Shown in pieces: positions 1 to 5,573 of a stretch of 6,877 bases of DNA. The position numbers and the translations under genes are program-made. Position 1 is the first letter of the stretch; each line of letters starts with the position of its first letter. The notes beneath the pieces are model-generated. The model was not told the origin of the DNA and did not search any database. It saw only the letters and a list, made by a program, of their open reading frames with translations. Source of the stretch: CAZLMF01 sp964560565 (GTDB lineage Bacteria > Bacillota > Clostridia > Oscillospirales > Ruminococcaceae); NCBI GenBank assembly GCA_964560565.1, contig CAZLMF010000083.1:1-6877 (forward strand), given 5' to 3'.

Positions 1-313
1 CACTGCGCATGGTGCGAAGCTTTGTGTAAAGCTCACGCATTTCTGGACTTGTTAGATTGCTTTCAGAGGCTGCCCCTTGCAAAAGGGAGTTTAGCAGGGT
101 TTTTTCCTGCTCACTTTGCCTGTCCACTATCTCTGAGGTCTTTTTGCGGTTAATATCAATCTCATCTAGTAGGCTTTGCCTTTTTAGCAGTACCTGTTGA
201 ATTGCCTCTAAATCAGCGGAAATCATATGGTCCGTCAGCTCATCATATTCATTTAAAAGCTCAGCATTGGAGCTAATAAGCTTAATCATCGCCATAAGCT
301 CACTTTTTTTCAT
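1..313 (-). CDS. Small coiled-coil flagellar export chaperone, FliT/FlgN-like, 3' end cut off by the window
   Basis: An open frame of 104 codons starts with ATG at 313 and runs off the left edge without a stop. The peptide begins MKKSELMAMIKLISSNAELL and is almost entirely charged and helical, with no Cys and no membrane segment. Around residues 32-53 it has the pattern LEAIQQVLLKRQSLLDEID, which resembles the 'eRq.Li..Id' helix of FliT and FlgN type chaperones. It follows fliS by 32 bases, the place where fliT sits in B. subtilis and many other flagellates. A strong Shine-Dalgarno site precedes the ATG by 8 bases. FliT proteins bind the C-terminal part of FliD in the cytoplasm and deliver it to the export gate. 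That role is inferred here from position and helix pattern, because the family is poorly conserved in sequence. An FlgN-like chaperone for FlgK/FlgL, or an uncharacterised coiled-coil protein, remains possible. That the frame is a real gene is well supported. Confidence 0.75.
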   Translation of the reverse strand, partial: MKKSELMAMIKLISSNAELLNEYDELTDHMISADLEAIQQVLLKRQSLLDEIDINRKKTSEIVDRQSEQEKTLLNSLLQGAASESNLTSPEMRELYTKLRTMRS

Positions 314-320
314 CTGTTTT

Positions 321-337
321 GCCTCCCTTTCTCAGGG
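321..337 (-). promoter_or_regulatory. Ribosome binding site of the FliT-like gene, partly inside a small hairpin
   Basis: On the minus strand the site reads AAAGGGAGGC (321-330), 8 bases before the ATG at 313. The bases CCCT at 334-337 can pair with AGGG at 325-328 across a five-base loop, which would cover half of the Shine-Dalgarno site. The stem has only 4 bp, so it may be chance. The site itself is clear and fixes the start of the gene. Confidence 0.6.
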
Positions 338-345
338 TGCTTATG

Positions 346-720
346 CTAATGAGCCTTTGGCAACCTGTTTATTTGTGTGAAAGTTTCTCGAAGCTCGGTA
401 ATCATCGGAAGGATTTCTTCAAGAATTGCCTTGTCCTTTTTAAGGTTTGCTCCAACGAGCCTTTCAAGGAAATAATCATACATTGAAGATAGGTTTGCCG
501 AAACCTCAAACTTCATATCAAGGGCATTTCTCAGAGTGTTAATAATGTTTTGTGCCTTAATGATAGCAGTGTTAGCGGTGGGGATCGAGCCTGCATCTAT
601 TGCAAGCATTGCCCTGGTAATTTCCTTTTCTGTTTCGCCGTAAAGTTTAAGGATAATTTCCATAGGTGTCATTGTGGTTACCGATTGCTGCTTATATTGC
701 TGATATGCGTTAGCCTGCAT
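346..720 (-). CDS. fliS: Flagellar export chaperone FliS
   Basis: This gene encodes a 124-residue protein, the usual length for FliS. FliS is a cytoplasmic four-helix protein that binds the disordered C-terminus of flagellin, prevents early polymerisation and passes it to the export apparatus. Family features are visible in order: the N-terminal AYQQYKQQSV segment (residues 5-14), 'TPMEIILKLYGE' (18-29, matching the family's 'sp.elilmLYdg'), 'IIKAQNIINTLRNALD' (53-68), and 'LSSMYDYFLERLVGAN' (77-92, matching 'L..lYdy...rL..AN'). The start ATG is preceded 8 bases upstream by AAGGAG (729-734). It lies 43 bases downstream of fliD and 32 bases upstream of the FliT-like gene, so it is surely cotranscribed with them. 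In B. subtilis FliS also interacts with FliW, which is encoded two genes upstream of fliD here. Nothing in the protein looks broken. Confidence 0.97.
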   Translation of the reverse strand: MQANAYQQYKQQSVTTMTPMEIILKLYGETEKEITRAMLAIDAGSIPTANTAIIKAQNIINTLRNALDMKFEVSANLSSMYDYFLERLVGANLKKDKAILEEILPMITELRETFTQINRLPKAH

Positions 721-763
721 ATTAACATCTCCTTATTATTGATACATTGTTGCTTTACTTTAC

Positions 764-3172
764 TTACATGCTTGAGAACATTGAGGTCAGATAACTGCTT
801 TGGCTGTTGAGGGAGGATAGTGCAGTTTCCATAGCGGTGAACTGCCTCCAGTATTTGTCCTGCTCGTTTTCATAGCGCTCCTTCAAGGTATCAACAATCT
901 TTTGGAACGCAGCAAGCTGCTTAGTAAGCTTGTTTTCAAGGGCGGATGTTCCTGTTGCAAGGCCTGCAATTTGAACTAGGGTGCCCTTATCCTCATATAC
1001 ACCGGTGGATTTTGTAGCCTTGGTGATTATGTTGTCAACCTGAACTGCAAGCCCATCCTCGGCGTTTGTGAAAAGCTCTGCTACTGCATCTGGCTTTTCC
1101 ATTAGAGCTGCCCTTAGCTTAGCGTCGTCAATTTCGAGCTTGCCCTTATCAGTCCATGCGGAAGAAACAGAAATGCCTATCTGTGAAAGCGACAAGCCGT
1201 TTACGCTCTTATTAATGGCAGTGCGCATGCTTGAGAGAATCTTCTCTATTGTATCATCTGAGTAGAGAAGCCCTTCCTTGGCAACCTTCTCCCACTTTTC
1301 AATCTCGGACTCGCTCATACCCTCCTTCATTTCATCGGTAAGAGGAGTGTATTTTGAATCGGGCTTTTTGCTAATTTCGGTGTTAAGGTCGTTTAATAGG
1401 GTATTGTATGCCTCAACGAACGACTTAATTGAATCGAATGCCGTATCCCCTGTGCGATTAACGCCAACTGTGATATCGCCCTGTCCCTCTGCGGCTTTAG
1501 TCATAGTTAGGGATATACCGCTATATACGAAAGTGTTGCTTGCATCCTCAATTTGCTCGCCGTTTATGGTGAATTTTGCGTTTGAGCCGAGGGTGACGGA
1601 GTTTGTAGCTGCGGCGGAGTAGCTGGAAGTTCCAAGCAAGTTTTGCATTAGTAATGAGCCGCTGCCTGTGCTGCTAAAGTCCCCACCTGCAAGAGCGAAT
1701 CTTCCTGAGTTCTCATCAAAAGCAAAGCCAAAGCCAGCAAATTCATTCATAAGATCTTCAACAGTGGTGCTTCCATCAATTGCCATAGTATGAGCGCCGA
1801 TGGTTATTGTCCCTGAGCTTGAAACGCCAAAAGCATCTGCGATAGTAGTGTTTGTGGTGGTTTCAGCATTAGTTGCGCCAACACCAAACCCAAGGGCTGC
1901 CATAGCGCCATCATCGTCACCTGCAAGAGTAACCTTTGTTTTATCGGCGATTGTAAAGCTTAAAACGGAACTTGTCACGTTTGTATCAGCATCAGTCTTA
2001 GTTTCTACTGATAGCTTTATATCGCTATCTAGCTTAGCGTCCTTAATCTTAGTGTTGATATGCGCCGCAACATCGGAAAAGCTCGTAAGCTTAGCGTCAG
2101 AATCTATGGCGATTTCAACATCAGTGCCGCCCACATTCAGAATAAAAGACTTTCCTAGGAAATCATTCTTGTTAAAGGTTGAAACATCAACTGCTGTGGA
2201 AGCAATGGTGTCGCTATTTATCGACTTTGAGGTAACATTCTGCGAACCCTCAACTCCGAAAAGCATTGAAAGTATGTTGCCTTGAGTTTGCTCAAGACGA
2301 ATATTGTCACCGCCACCTGTTTGGTTTGCGGTCATTGTAAATGTGTTGCTAACAGAGGAAAACGTCATCTTAACCCCTGCTGATGAGGAGTTAACCTCGC
2401 TCATTACCCTACCTAGAGTAGTGCTTGAGTCAAAGCTAAAGTCAACGCCGTTTACAGAGAACTCGAACTTATCCCCCACAAGTGGAGTGTTGAAGTTTAG
2501 TTGCGACAACTCACTTGTGGTAGTGATTTTATTAGATACAGTGCCGTTTACAATGATATTGTTCTTATCTGTAACCACAAGGGTGCTGTTGCCTGTTGCA
2601 AGGAGGTTGTCATTGCCGTCTATGTACACTCTTGCGCCGCCTTCAACGGATGTGCCAAATGCTTTAGCAAGCTGTGCGTTAAGATCAGCTTTATCTGTGT
2701 AGGTAAAGCTGCGCTTGTCACTGCCAAGTGTAATATCAACGGTTTTCTCGGCTGTGTCGCCCTCTGTGAAGTTAAGCTCAATTCTGCCTGTCAAAGCACT
2801 TTCAGACGAGATTTTTGCTGCAGTAGCAATTTTATCTACGTTTAAAGTATATGTACCTTCAATAGCGGAGCTGAAAGCATTAGCGGTAACAGCAGAGCTT
2901 GATGAAGTTGCAGCAAAGGTGTTGTATAAGCTTCTTGACTTGAGGTTTGATGAGCTTGTTACATTGAAAAACTTGGTTTGGAGGTCGTTAAGCTTTGTGA
3001 TTACTCCGCGATAAGCCTCCTGTTTCCACTTGATAGTCTGCATTTTTTGCTGATTGCTATCTATCTTATACTTTGTATTAAGCGACATCGCTTTTACAAT
3101 TGCTTCTGTATCAAATGTGGAATTCATCCCGCTTAATCTAATTGGGGAGTTTGATGCTGAACCTACTGCCAT
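764..3172 (-). CDS. fliD: Flagellar filament cap protein FliD (hook-associated protein 2), enlarged
   Basis: FliD forms the cap at the filament tip, beneath which exported flagellin folds and assembles. Residues about 12-115 are the FliD N-terminal domain: 'LSGMNSTFDTEAIVKAM' followed by a heptad-like stretch 'QTIKWKQEAYRGVITKL'. Residues about 560-800 are the C-terminal domain, with 'GDITVGVNRTGDTAFDSIKS', 'YTPLTDEMKEGMSESEIEKW', 'LSQIGISV', 'GKLEIDDAKLRAAL..KPDAVAELF' and a terminal coiled coil. At 802 residues it is much longer than E. coli FliD (about 470) or B. subtilis FliD (about 500). The extra length lies in the surface-exposed middle (about 140-560), which is rich in Ser, Thr, Asp and Ala and holds repeated beta-rich units. 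There is no Cys, as expected for an exported axial protein. The ATG is fixed by AAAGGAC at 3182-3187, 9 bases upstream, just after the csrA stop. A second in-frame TAA lies three codons after the stop (755-757). Assignment is secure. Confidence 0.97.
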   Translation of the reverse strand: MAVGSASNSPIRLSGMNSTFDTEAIVKAMSLNTKYKIDSNQQKMQTIKWKQEAYRGVITKLNDLQTKFFNVTSSSNLKSRSLYNTFAATSSSSAVTANAFSSAIEGTYTLNVDKIATAAKISSESALTGRIELNFTEGDTAEKTVDITLGSDKRSFTYTDKADLNAQLAKAFGTSVEGGARVYIDGNDNLLATGNSTLVVTDKNNIIVNGTVSNKITTTSELSQLNFNTPLVGDKFEFSVNGVDFSFDSSTTLGRVMSEVNSSSAGVKMTFSSVSNTFTMTANQTGGGDNIRLEQTQGNILSMLFGVEGSQNVTSKSINSDTIASTAVDVSTFNKNDFLGKSFILNVGGTDVEIAIDSDAKLTSFSDVAAHINTKIKDAKLDSDIKLSVETKTDADTNVTSSVLSFTIADKTKVTLAGDDDGAMAALGFGVGATNAETTTNTTIADAFGVSSSGTITIGAHTMAIDGSTTVEDLMNEFAGFGFAFDENSGRFALAGGDFSSTGSGSLLMQNLLGTSSYSAAATNSVTLGSNAKFTINGEQIEDASNTFVYSGISLTMTKAAEGQGDITVGVNRTGDTAFDSIKSFVEAYNTLLNDLNTEISKKPDSKYTPLTDEMKEGMSESEIEKWEKVAKEGLLYSDDTIEKILSSMRTAINKSVNGLSLSQIGISVSSAWTDKGKLEIDDAKLRAALMEKPDAVAELFTNAEDGLAVQVDNIITKATKSTGVYEDKGTLVQIAGLATGTSALENKLTKQLAAFQKIVDTLKERYENEQDKYWRQFTAMETALSSLNSQSSYLTSMFSSM
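1631..2473 (-). repeat. Divergent repeated beta-rich units in the middle of FliD
   Basis: At least two, probably three, related protein-level units occur in tandem in the FliD middle. Unit B covers residues 234-306 (2255-2473), with 'FEFSVNGVDFSFDSSTTLGR' leading to 'ILSMLFG'. Unit C covers residues 340-430 (1883-2155), from 'FILNVGGTDVEIAIDSD' to 'AMAALGFG'. Unit D covers residues 454-514 (1631-1813), 'GTITIGAHTMAIDGSTTVED' to 'LLMQNLLG'. All share the plan beta-hairpin, Thr/Ser-rich turn, a short helix with a hydrophobic pattern, beta strands, then an 'L-G' ending. B and D align best. A weaker fourth unit may lie at residues 143-209. The repeats are not recognisable at the DNA level, so the duplication is old or the similarity is structural. 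Confidence 0.55.
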
Positions 3173-3190
3173 TTAAATCAGTCCTTTCTA

Positions 3191-3421
3191 TTATCTGTCG
3201 TCGGTTTTGTTAAGCAGCTTAGAAATCGCATTTGCTGAAGGCACCATAGATGCTTCTTCATTTAGCTTTTGTGCGTTAATAAGCTCATTTCTGATGATTT
3301 TAACATCCTTAGGGGCAGAAATACCAATCTTCACTCTGTCCCTAGTTATCTCAAGGACAGTTACCTCAATATTTTCGGCGATAATAATGCTTTCATCAGT
3401 TTTTCTTGTTACGACAAGCAT
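3191..3421 (-). CDS. csrA: Carbon storage regulator CsrA, RNA-binding translational repressor
   Basis: This encodes a 76-residue CsrA, a homodimer that binds GGA motifs in mRNA leaders and usually blocks ribosome access. It begins MLVVTRKTDESIIIAENIEV, matching the family start 'MLVLTRK.gEsI.Ig..IeV'. The later pattern 'RVKIGISAPKDVKIIRNEL' (residues 29-47) contains the RNA-contacting Arg at position 44, and Arg6 is also present. The C-terminal tail 'NEEASMV...ANAISKLLNK' is longer than in gamma-proteobacterial CsrA and aligns without gaps to the B. subtilis tail, the region associated with FliW binding. The start at 3421 gives the canonical N-terminus, has a Shine-Dalgarno site 6 bases upstream and lies one base past the fliW stop. 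An upstream in-frame TTG at 3443-3445 has no such support. The arrangement implies translational coupling with its antagonist FliW. The fliD start lies 18 bases downstream. Confidence 0.96.
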   Translation of the reverse strand: MLVVTRKTDESIIIAENIEVTVLEITRDRVKIGISAPKDVKIIRNELINAQKLNEEASMVPSANAISKLLNKTDDR

Positions 3422-3422
3422 A

Positions 3423-3890
3423 TTATGCCCCCTTTTCGGTTTCAAATATGGGTTGCCTAAAGGAATAATCCTCAGTGAGAATTACCTGTGCGGCAATTCT
3501 TCGCTCGGTGTTTATTACGATTGGGCATTTCAGATTTACTGTTGTTTTCAGATGGTCCTCATGCACAACGGCAATTACAAGGTACTTAATCACTGTGTTT
3601 TCTTCTATCTTTAACATTTCGTATTCGTTGTTAGTAAGGGAAGGATTATACCCCGGCACAAGCGCTGCGGAATCAAACACTATAAAGCACGGCTTAGTGC
3701 TTTGGGTGGATTGCAGCCACATGGGGTATTCGTTATCACCTAGAGGAGAGATTAGCACATATTCAGTTAAATCCTCGAAAGCAAATAACCCGTTTGGAAA
3801 TGTGATAATCTCATCAGCACTGACTTTAACTTCGCCAAAATCACGGCTTTGAATTGTAATTATATTTTCACTTGACACGACACCGTTCAT
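3423..3890 (-). CDS. fliW: Flagellar assembly factor FliW, CsrA antagonist
   Basis: This gene encodes a 155-residue cytoplasmic beta-barrel protein. In B. subtilis FliW binds either flagellin or CsrA. When flagellin is exported, freed FliW captures CsrA and relieves repression of flagellin translation. Family motifs are clear: 'TFPNGLFAFEDLTEYVLI' (residues 30-47, matching the 'G.pGFEdl..fvL' signature), 'FIVFDSAALVPGY' (69-81), and the C-terminal 'CPIVINTERRIAAQVILT' (122-139) followed by 'YSFRQPI' (142-148). The length is slightly above the B. subtilis protein (about 143). The ATG has AAAGGAAGG (3899-3907) 8 bases upstream. The gene starts 28 bases after the DUF6470 stop and ends one base before the csrA ATG, so the two partners of the switch are made together. 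It contains two Cys residues (68 and 122), in contrast to the exported proteins around it. Assignment is secure. Confidence 0.97.
   Translation of the reverse strand: MNGVVSSENIITIQSRDFGEVKVSADEIITFPNGLFAFEDLTEYVLISPLGDNEYPMWLQSTQSTKPCFIVFDSAALVPGYNPSLTNNEYEMLKIEENTVIKYLVIAVVHEDHLKTTVNLKCPIVINTERRIAAQVILTEDYSFRQPIFETEKGA
3428..3436 (-). promoter_or_regulatory. Ribosome binding site deciding the csrA start
   Basis: The minus strand reads AAAAGGGGG, 6 bases before the ATG at 3421, inside the last codons of fliW. This supports MLVVTRK as the true N-terminus over a TTG eight codons upstream. Unlike the other six visible ribosome sites in the window, it contains no GGA. Confidence 0.8.
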
Positions 3891-3918
3891 GTGTTTTGCC
3901 TTCCTTTCAGTTCTTGTG

Positions 3919-4536
3919 TTAGCCTTTTATGTCGAGCTTCGAGCCCTTATAGTTAGGATCTGCGCTTGGGGGGACATATATAGGCCCACCAAGGTATTCT
4001 ATTTCAACCTTTGGTCTTTCTGTAACTGTAAAATGGATTGAGGGAGGCACAAACTCAAAGCTTGCCTTGTCAAATACATCCCATTCAAAATTCAGCTTAT
4101 CTGTTTGGTAGTTTAAGCTTATTGTTCCCCCATCCCACGAAATATCCGGACGGGACTTAGGAATAAAGTCCATCACTGTTTCAACCTTGAAGCTTTCAAT
4201 GCTTCTTTGCTTTGCAATATCGGAGGGGCGCACATTGTTGTGAATCTCAGCAAGCGCATTGCCCTCATTTACAACTCTTGCAGTGCCTTCATAGGCGATT
4301 TTCATCCCTTCGTTTGCAAGCTCCTTGGTAATGGTAGCATCAGTTTTCAGCCCTGTTTCCTGCCTGATTTCAAAGGTATCAATGTTGACACGGATAGGCT
4401 CCGCCTTCATAGTGTAGCCTCCCCGTTCCCGGGAAATCTCCACACTTGGAAGCTCTGTGCTCTGATCTAAGCGAGCGTTGCTGATATTAACTTCAATTTG
4501 TATCGGCGTTGTTGTTATACTCAGTAGCTGTTCCAT
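3919..4536 (-). CDS. DUF6470 family protein (YviE-like), flagellar locus, function unknown
   Basis: With the start at 4536 the protein has 205 residues. It corresponds to B. subtilis YviE, encoded at the same place between flgL and fliW, whose function I do not know. Recognisable features are an N-terminal series of short beta strands with alternating hydrophobic residues ('LLSITTTPIQIEVNI'), the central 'VNIDTFEIRQETGLK' (about residues 50-64), a helical 'ANEGMKIAYEGTARVVNEGN' stretch (about 74-93), and a conserved Pro/Tyr-rich C-terminus 'VEIEYLGGPIYVPPSADPNY' (177-196). There is no signal peptide, membrane segment or Cys. A cytoplasmic assembly or regulatory role, or an exported role, cannot be told apart here. 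An ATG four codons upstream overlaps the Shine-Dalgarno site and is unlikely to be used. The gene lies 30 bases after flgL and 28 bases before fliW. Confidence 0.88.
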   Translation of the reverse strand: MEQLLSITTTPIQIEVNISNARLDQSTELPSVEISRERGGYTMKAEPIRVNIDTFEIRQETGLKTDATITKELANEGMKIAYEGTARVVNEGNALAEIHNNVRPSDIAKQRSIESFKVETVMDFIPKSRPDISWDGGTISLNYQTDKLNFEWDVFDKASFEFVPPSIHFTVTERPKVEIEYLGGPIYVPPSADPNYKGSKLDIKG

Positions 4537-4541
4537 GTCAA

Positions 4542-4546
4542 CCTCC
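4542..4546 (-). promoter_or_regulatory. Ribosome binding site deciding the DUF6470 gene start
   Basis: GGAGG on the minus strand ends 5 bases before the ATG at 4536. The alternative ATG at 4548 is immediately upstream of and partly within this site (ATGGAGG), so the downstream ATG is preferred and removes four residues (MEVD). Confidence 0.75.
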
Positions 4547-4566
4547 ATAATTAATGCGCTTAAAAA

Positions 4567-5547
4567 TTATCTTATATAATCGAATATGCTAGGCGGAATG
4601 AGAGCTGAACCCATCTGAAGCGTAGCGTTATACGCAAGCTCCATTGTCTTGTAGTTCGTTATCTCCTCCGCGACATCTGCGCCCTCTATATCGTTTTGAG
4701 TTTCCTTGAGGGAGAAGCGGTTTGCTTCTATTCTCGTTAGGTTAAAATCAATAAATTCGCTCCTATTGCCTATGTCTGCAACTGCATTTAAGACATTTGA
4801 GTTTGAGGTTTCAATTTTATCGTTGTATTTCATTGCCGCTTTGGAGTCACCGCTTTCAAGCGCCTGCGCTGCAAGCAAAATAAGCGATACAAGGTTTTTA
4901 GGGTCACCATCAGCATCCTTGCCCCAGCCAATCGCTTCAGCGCCGTTAATTGAAACCTTTAGCGCAGTCTGGTCATCGACATTCCCAGCGCCGTCAATTC
5001 TTATATCAAGCCCGATGTCAACGTAAACGTCCTTTGTTCCGGGTAGGTCAGATAAATCTGCCGCATCATCAATAGCCTTACCGTTGAAATAGAGCTTGTC
5101 TTCCTTTATTTCAAAGGGAGCAGCGTCGTTATAAGTGCCTCCAAAAAGTGAACGACCTGCAAAATCTGCATTAAGCTCCTTTAGCAGTTCATTTGCAAGG
5201 TTTCTAAGATTGCCTGCTATAATCGTGCGCTCGCTATCCCCCTGTGTGGAGTTTGAACCATATATGATTGCTTCTGTGGCTGATTGGGTGATTGAGCTTG
5301 CGTTCATCATAACTTTTTCAGCGGCAGACAGCACACTTTCTGCGGATTTGAGGTTATTTTCATACATGTCAATCTTAGCAAGGCTGCGTCTGACATTTAG
5401 CGCCTTTGCCGCACCGATTGAATCCTCAGATGCGCGGTCAAACTTGCGATGTGAGATAATCTTTTTATTAACCTTGTTCATTTTGTCAAGGTTTGAGTTA
5501 AGTGTTTTGTTATATTGTCTGGTCAGTGCATTTTGAGTAACTCTCAT
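4567..5547 (-). CDS. flgL: Flagellar hook-associated protein 3, FlgL (hook-filament junction)
   Basis: FlgL is exported through the flagellar channel and forms the second junction ring between FlgK and the filament. The 326-residue product has the flagellin-like N-terminal helices: 'MRVTQNALTRQYNKTLNSNL', then 'RKFDRASEDSIGAAKALNVR' (34-53, the family's 'k.i.rpSDDp..a..al..R' region), and 'NNLKSAESVLSAAE' (64-77). 'GRSLFGGTYNDAAPFEI' (131-147) matches the conserved '.gry.FgGt....pf' loop that opens the beta domain. The C-terminal helix ends 'NATLQMGSALIPPSIFDYIR', a near-standard FlgL end. Length is normal and there is no Cys. The start has CAGGGGGA upstream (GGGGG at 5556-5560, 8 bases from the ATG). 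It follows flgK by 26 bases. Full-length flagellin is an unlikely alternative because of the FlgL-type ends and the flgK neighbour. Confidence 0.96.
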   Translation of the reverse strand: MRVTQNALTRQYNKTLNSNLDKMNKVNKKIISHRKFDRASEDSIGAAKALNVRRSLAKIDMYENNLKSAESVLSAAEKVMMNASSITQSATEAIIYGSNSTQGDSERTIIAGNLRNLANELLKELNADFAGRSLFGGTYNDAAPFEIKEDKLYFNGKAIDDAADLSDLPGTKDVYVDIGLDIRIDGAGNVDDQTALKVSINGAEAIGWGKDADGDPKNLVSLILLAAQALESGDSKAAMKYNDKIETSNSNVLNAVADIGNRSEFIDFNLTRIEANRFSLKETQNDIEGADVAEEITNYKTMELAYNATLQMGSALIPPSIFDYIR

Positions 5548-5573
5548 TTATAATTCCCCCTGTTTTAAAGCGT

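Noticed and set aside
321..337. The CCCT/AGGG hairpin after fliS as a transcription terminator.
   Set aside because: The stem is 4 bp with no T tract following, and a gene with a good ribosome site begins directly after it.
550..810. A Cys-rich 86-codon plus-strand frame opposite fliS that looks like a small secreted peptide.
   Set aside because: It is fully explained as the reverse of fliS and its leader. The Cys codons mirror Ala and other GC-containing codons of fliS.
1941..1948. A perfect GCCGATAA on the minus strand, matching the -10 element of sigma-28 (SigD/FliA) flagellar promoters, inside fliD.
   Set aside because: The -35 position at the correct spacing does not resemble TAAA or TAAAGTTT. 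The bases are explained by the FliD codons for Ala-Asp-Lys, and the site lies deep inside the coding region.
1800..2285. A 161-codon open frame on the plus strand opposite fliD, with others such as 2304-2702 and 5135-5536.
   Set aside because: These are antisense shadows of Ser/Thr/Ala-rich coding sequence, have no recognisable family pattern, and overlap secure genes completely.
3422..3445. A longer csrA beginning at TTG (3443-3445), adding MKPKRGHN.
   Set aside because: The added residues are not CsrA-like, lie within fliW, and have no ribosome site, while the ATG at 3421 gives the canonical N-terminus with a good site.
3207..3614. A 135-codon plus-strand frame with hydrophobic stretches, opposite csrA and fliW.
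   Set aside because: It spans two secure genes on the other strand. The hydrophobicity is what reversed codons of beta-rich proteins would produce.
4501..4508. GCCGATAC on the minus strand near the start of the DUF6470 gene, similar to a sigma-28 -10 element.
   Set aside because: It lies within the coding sequence downstream of the start and has no matching -35 element.
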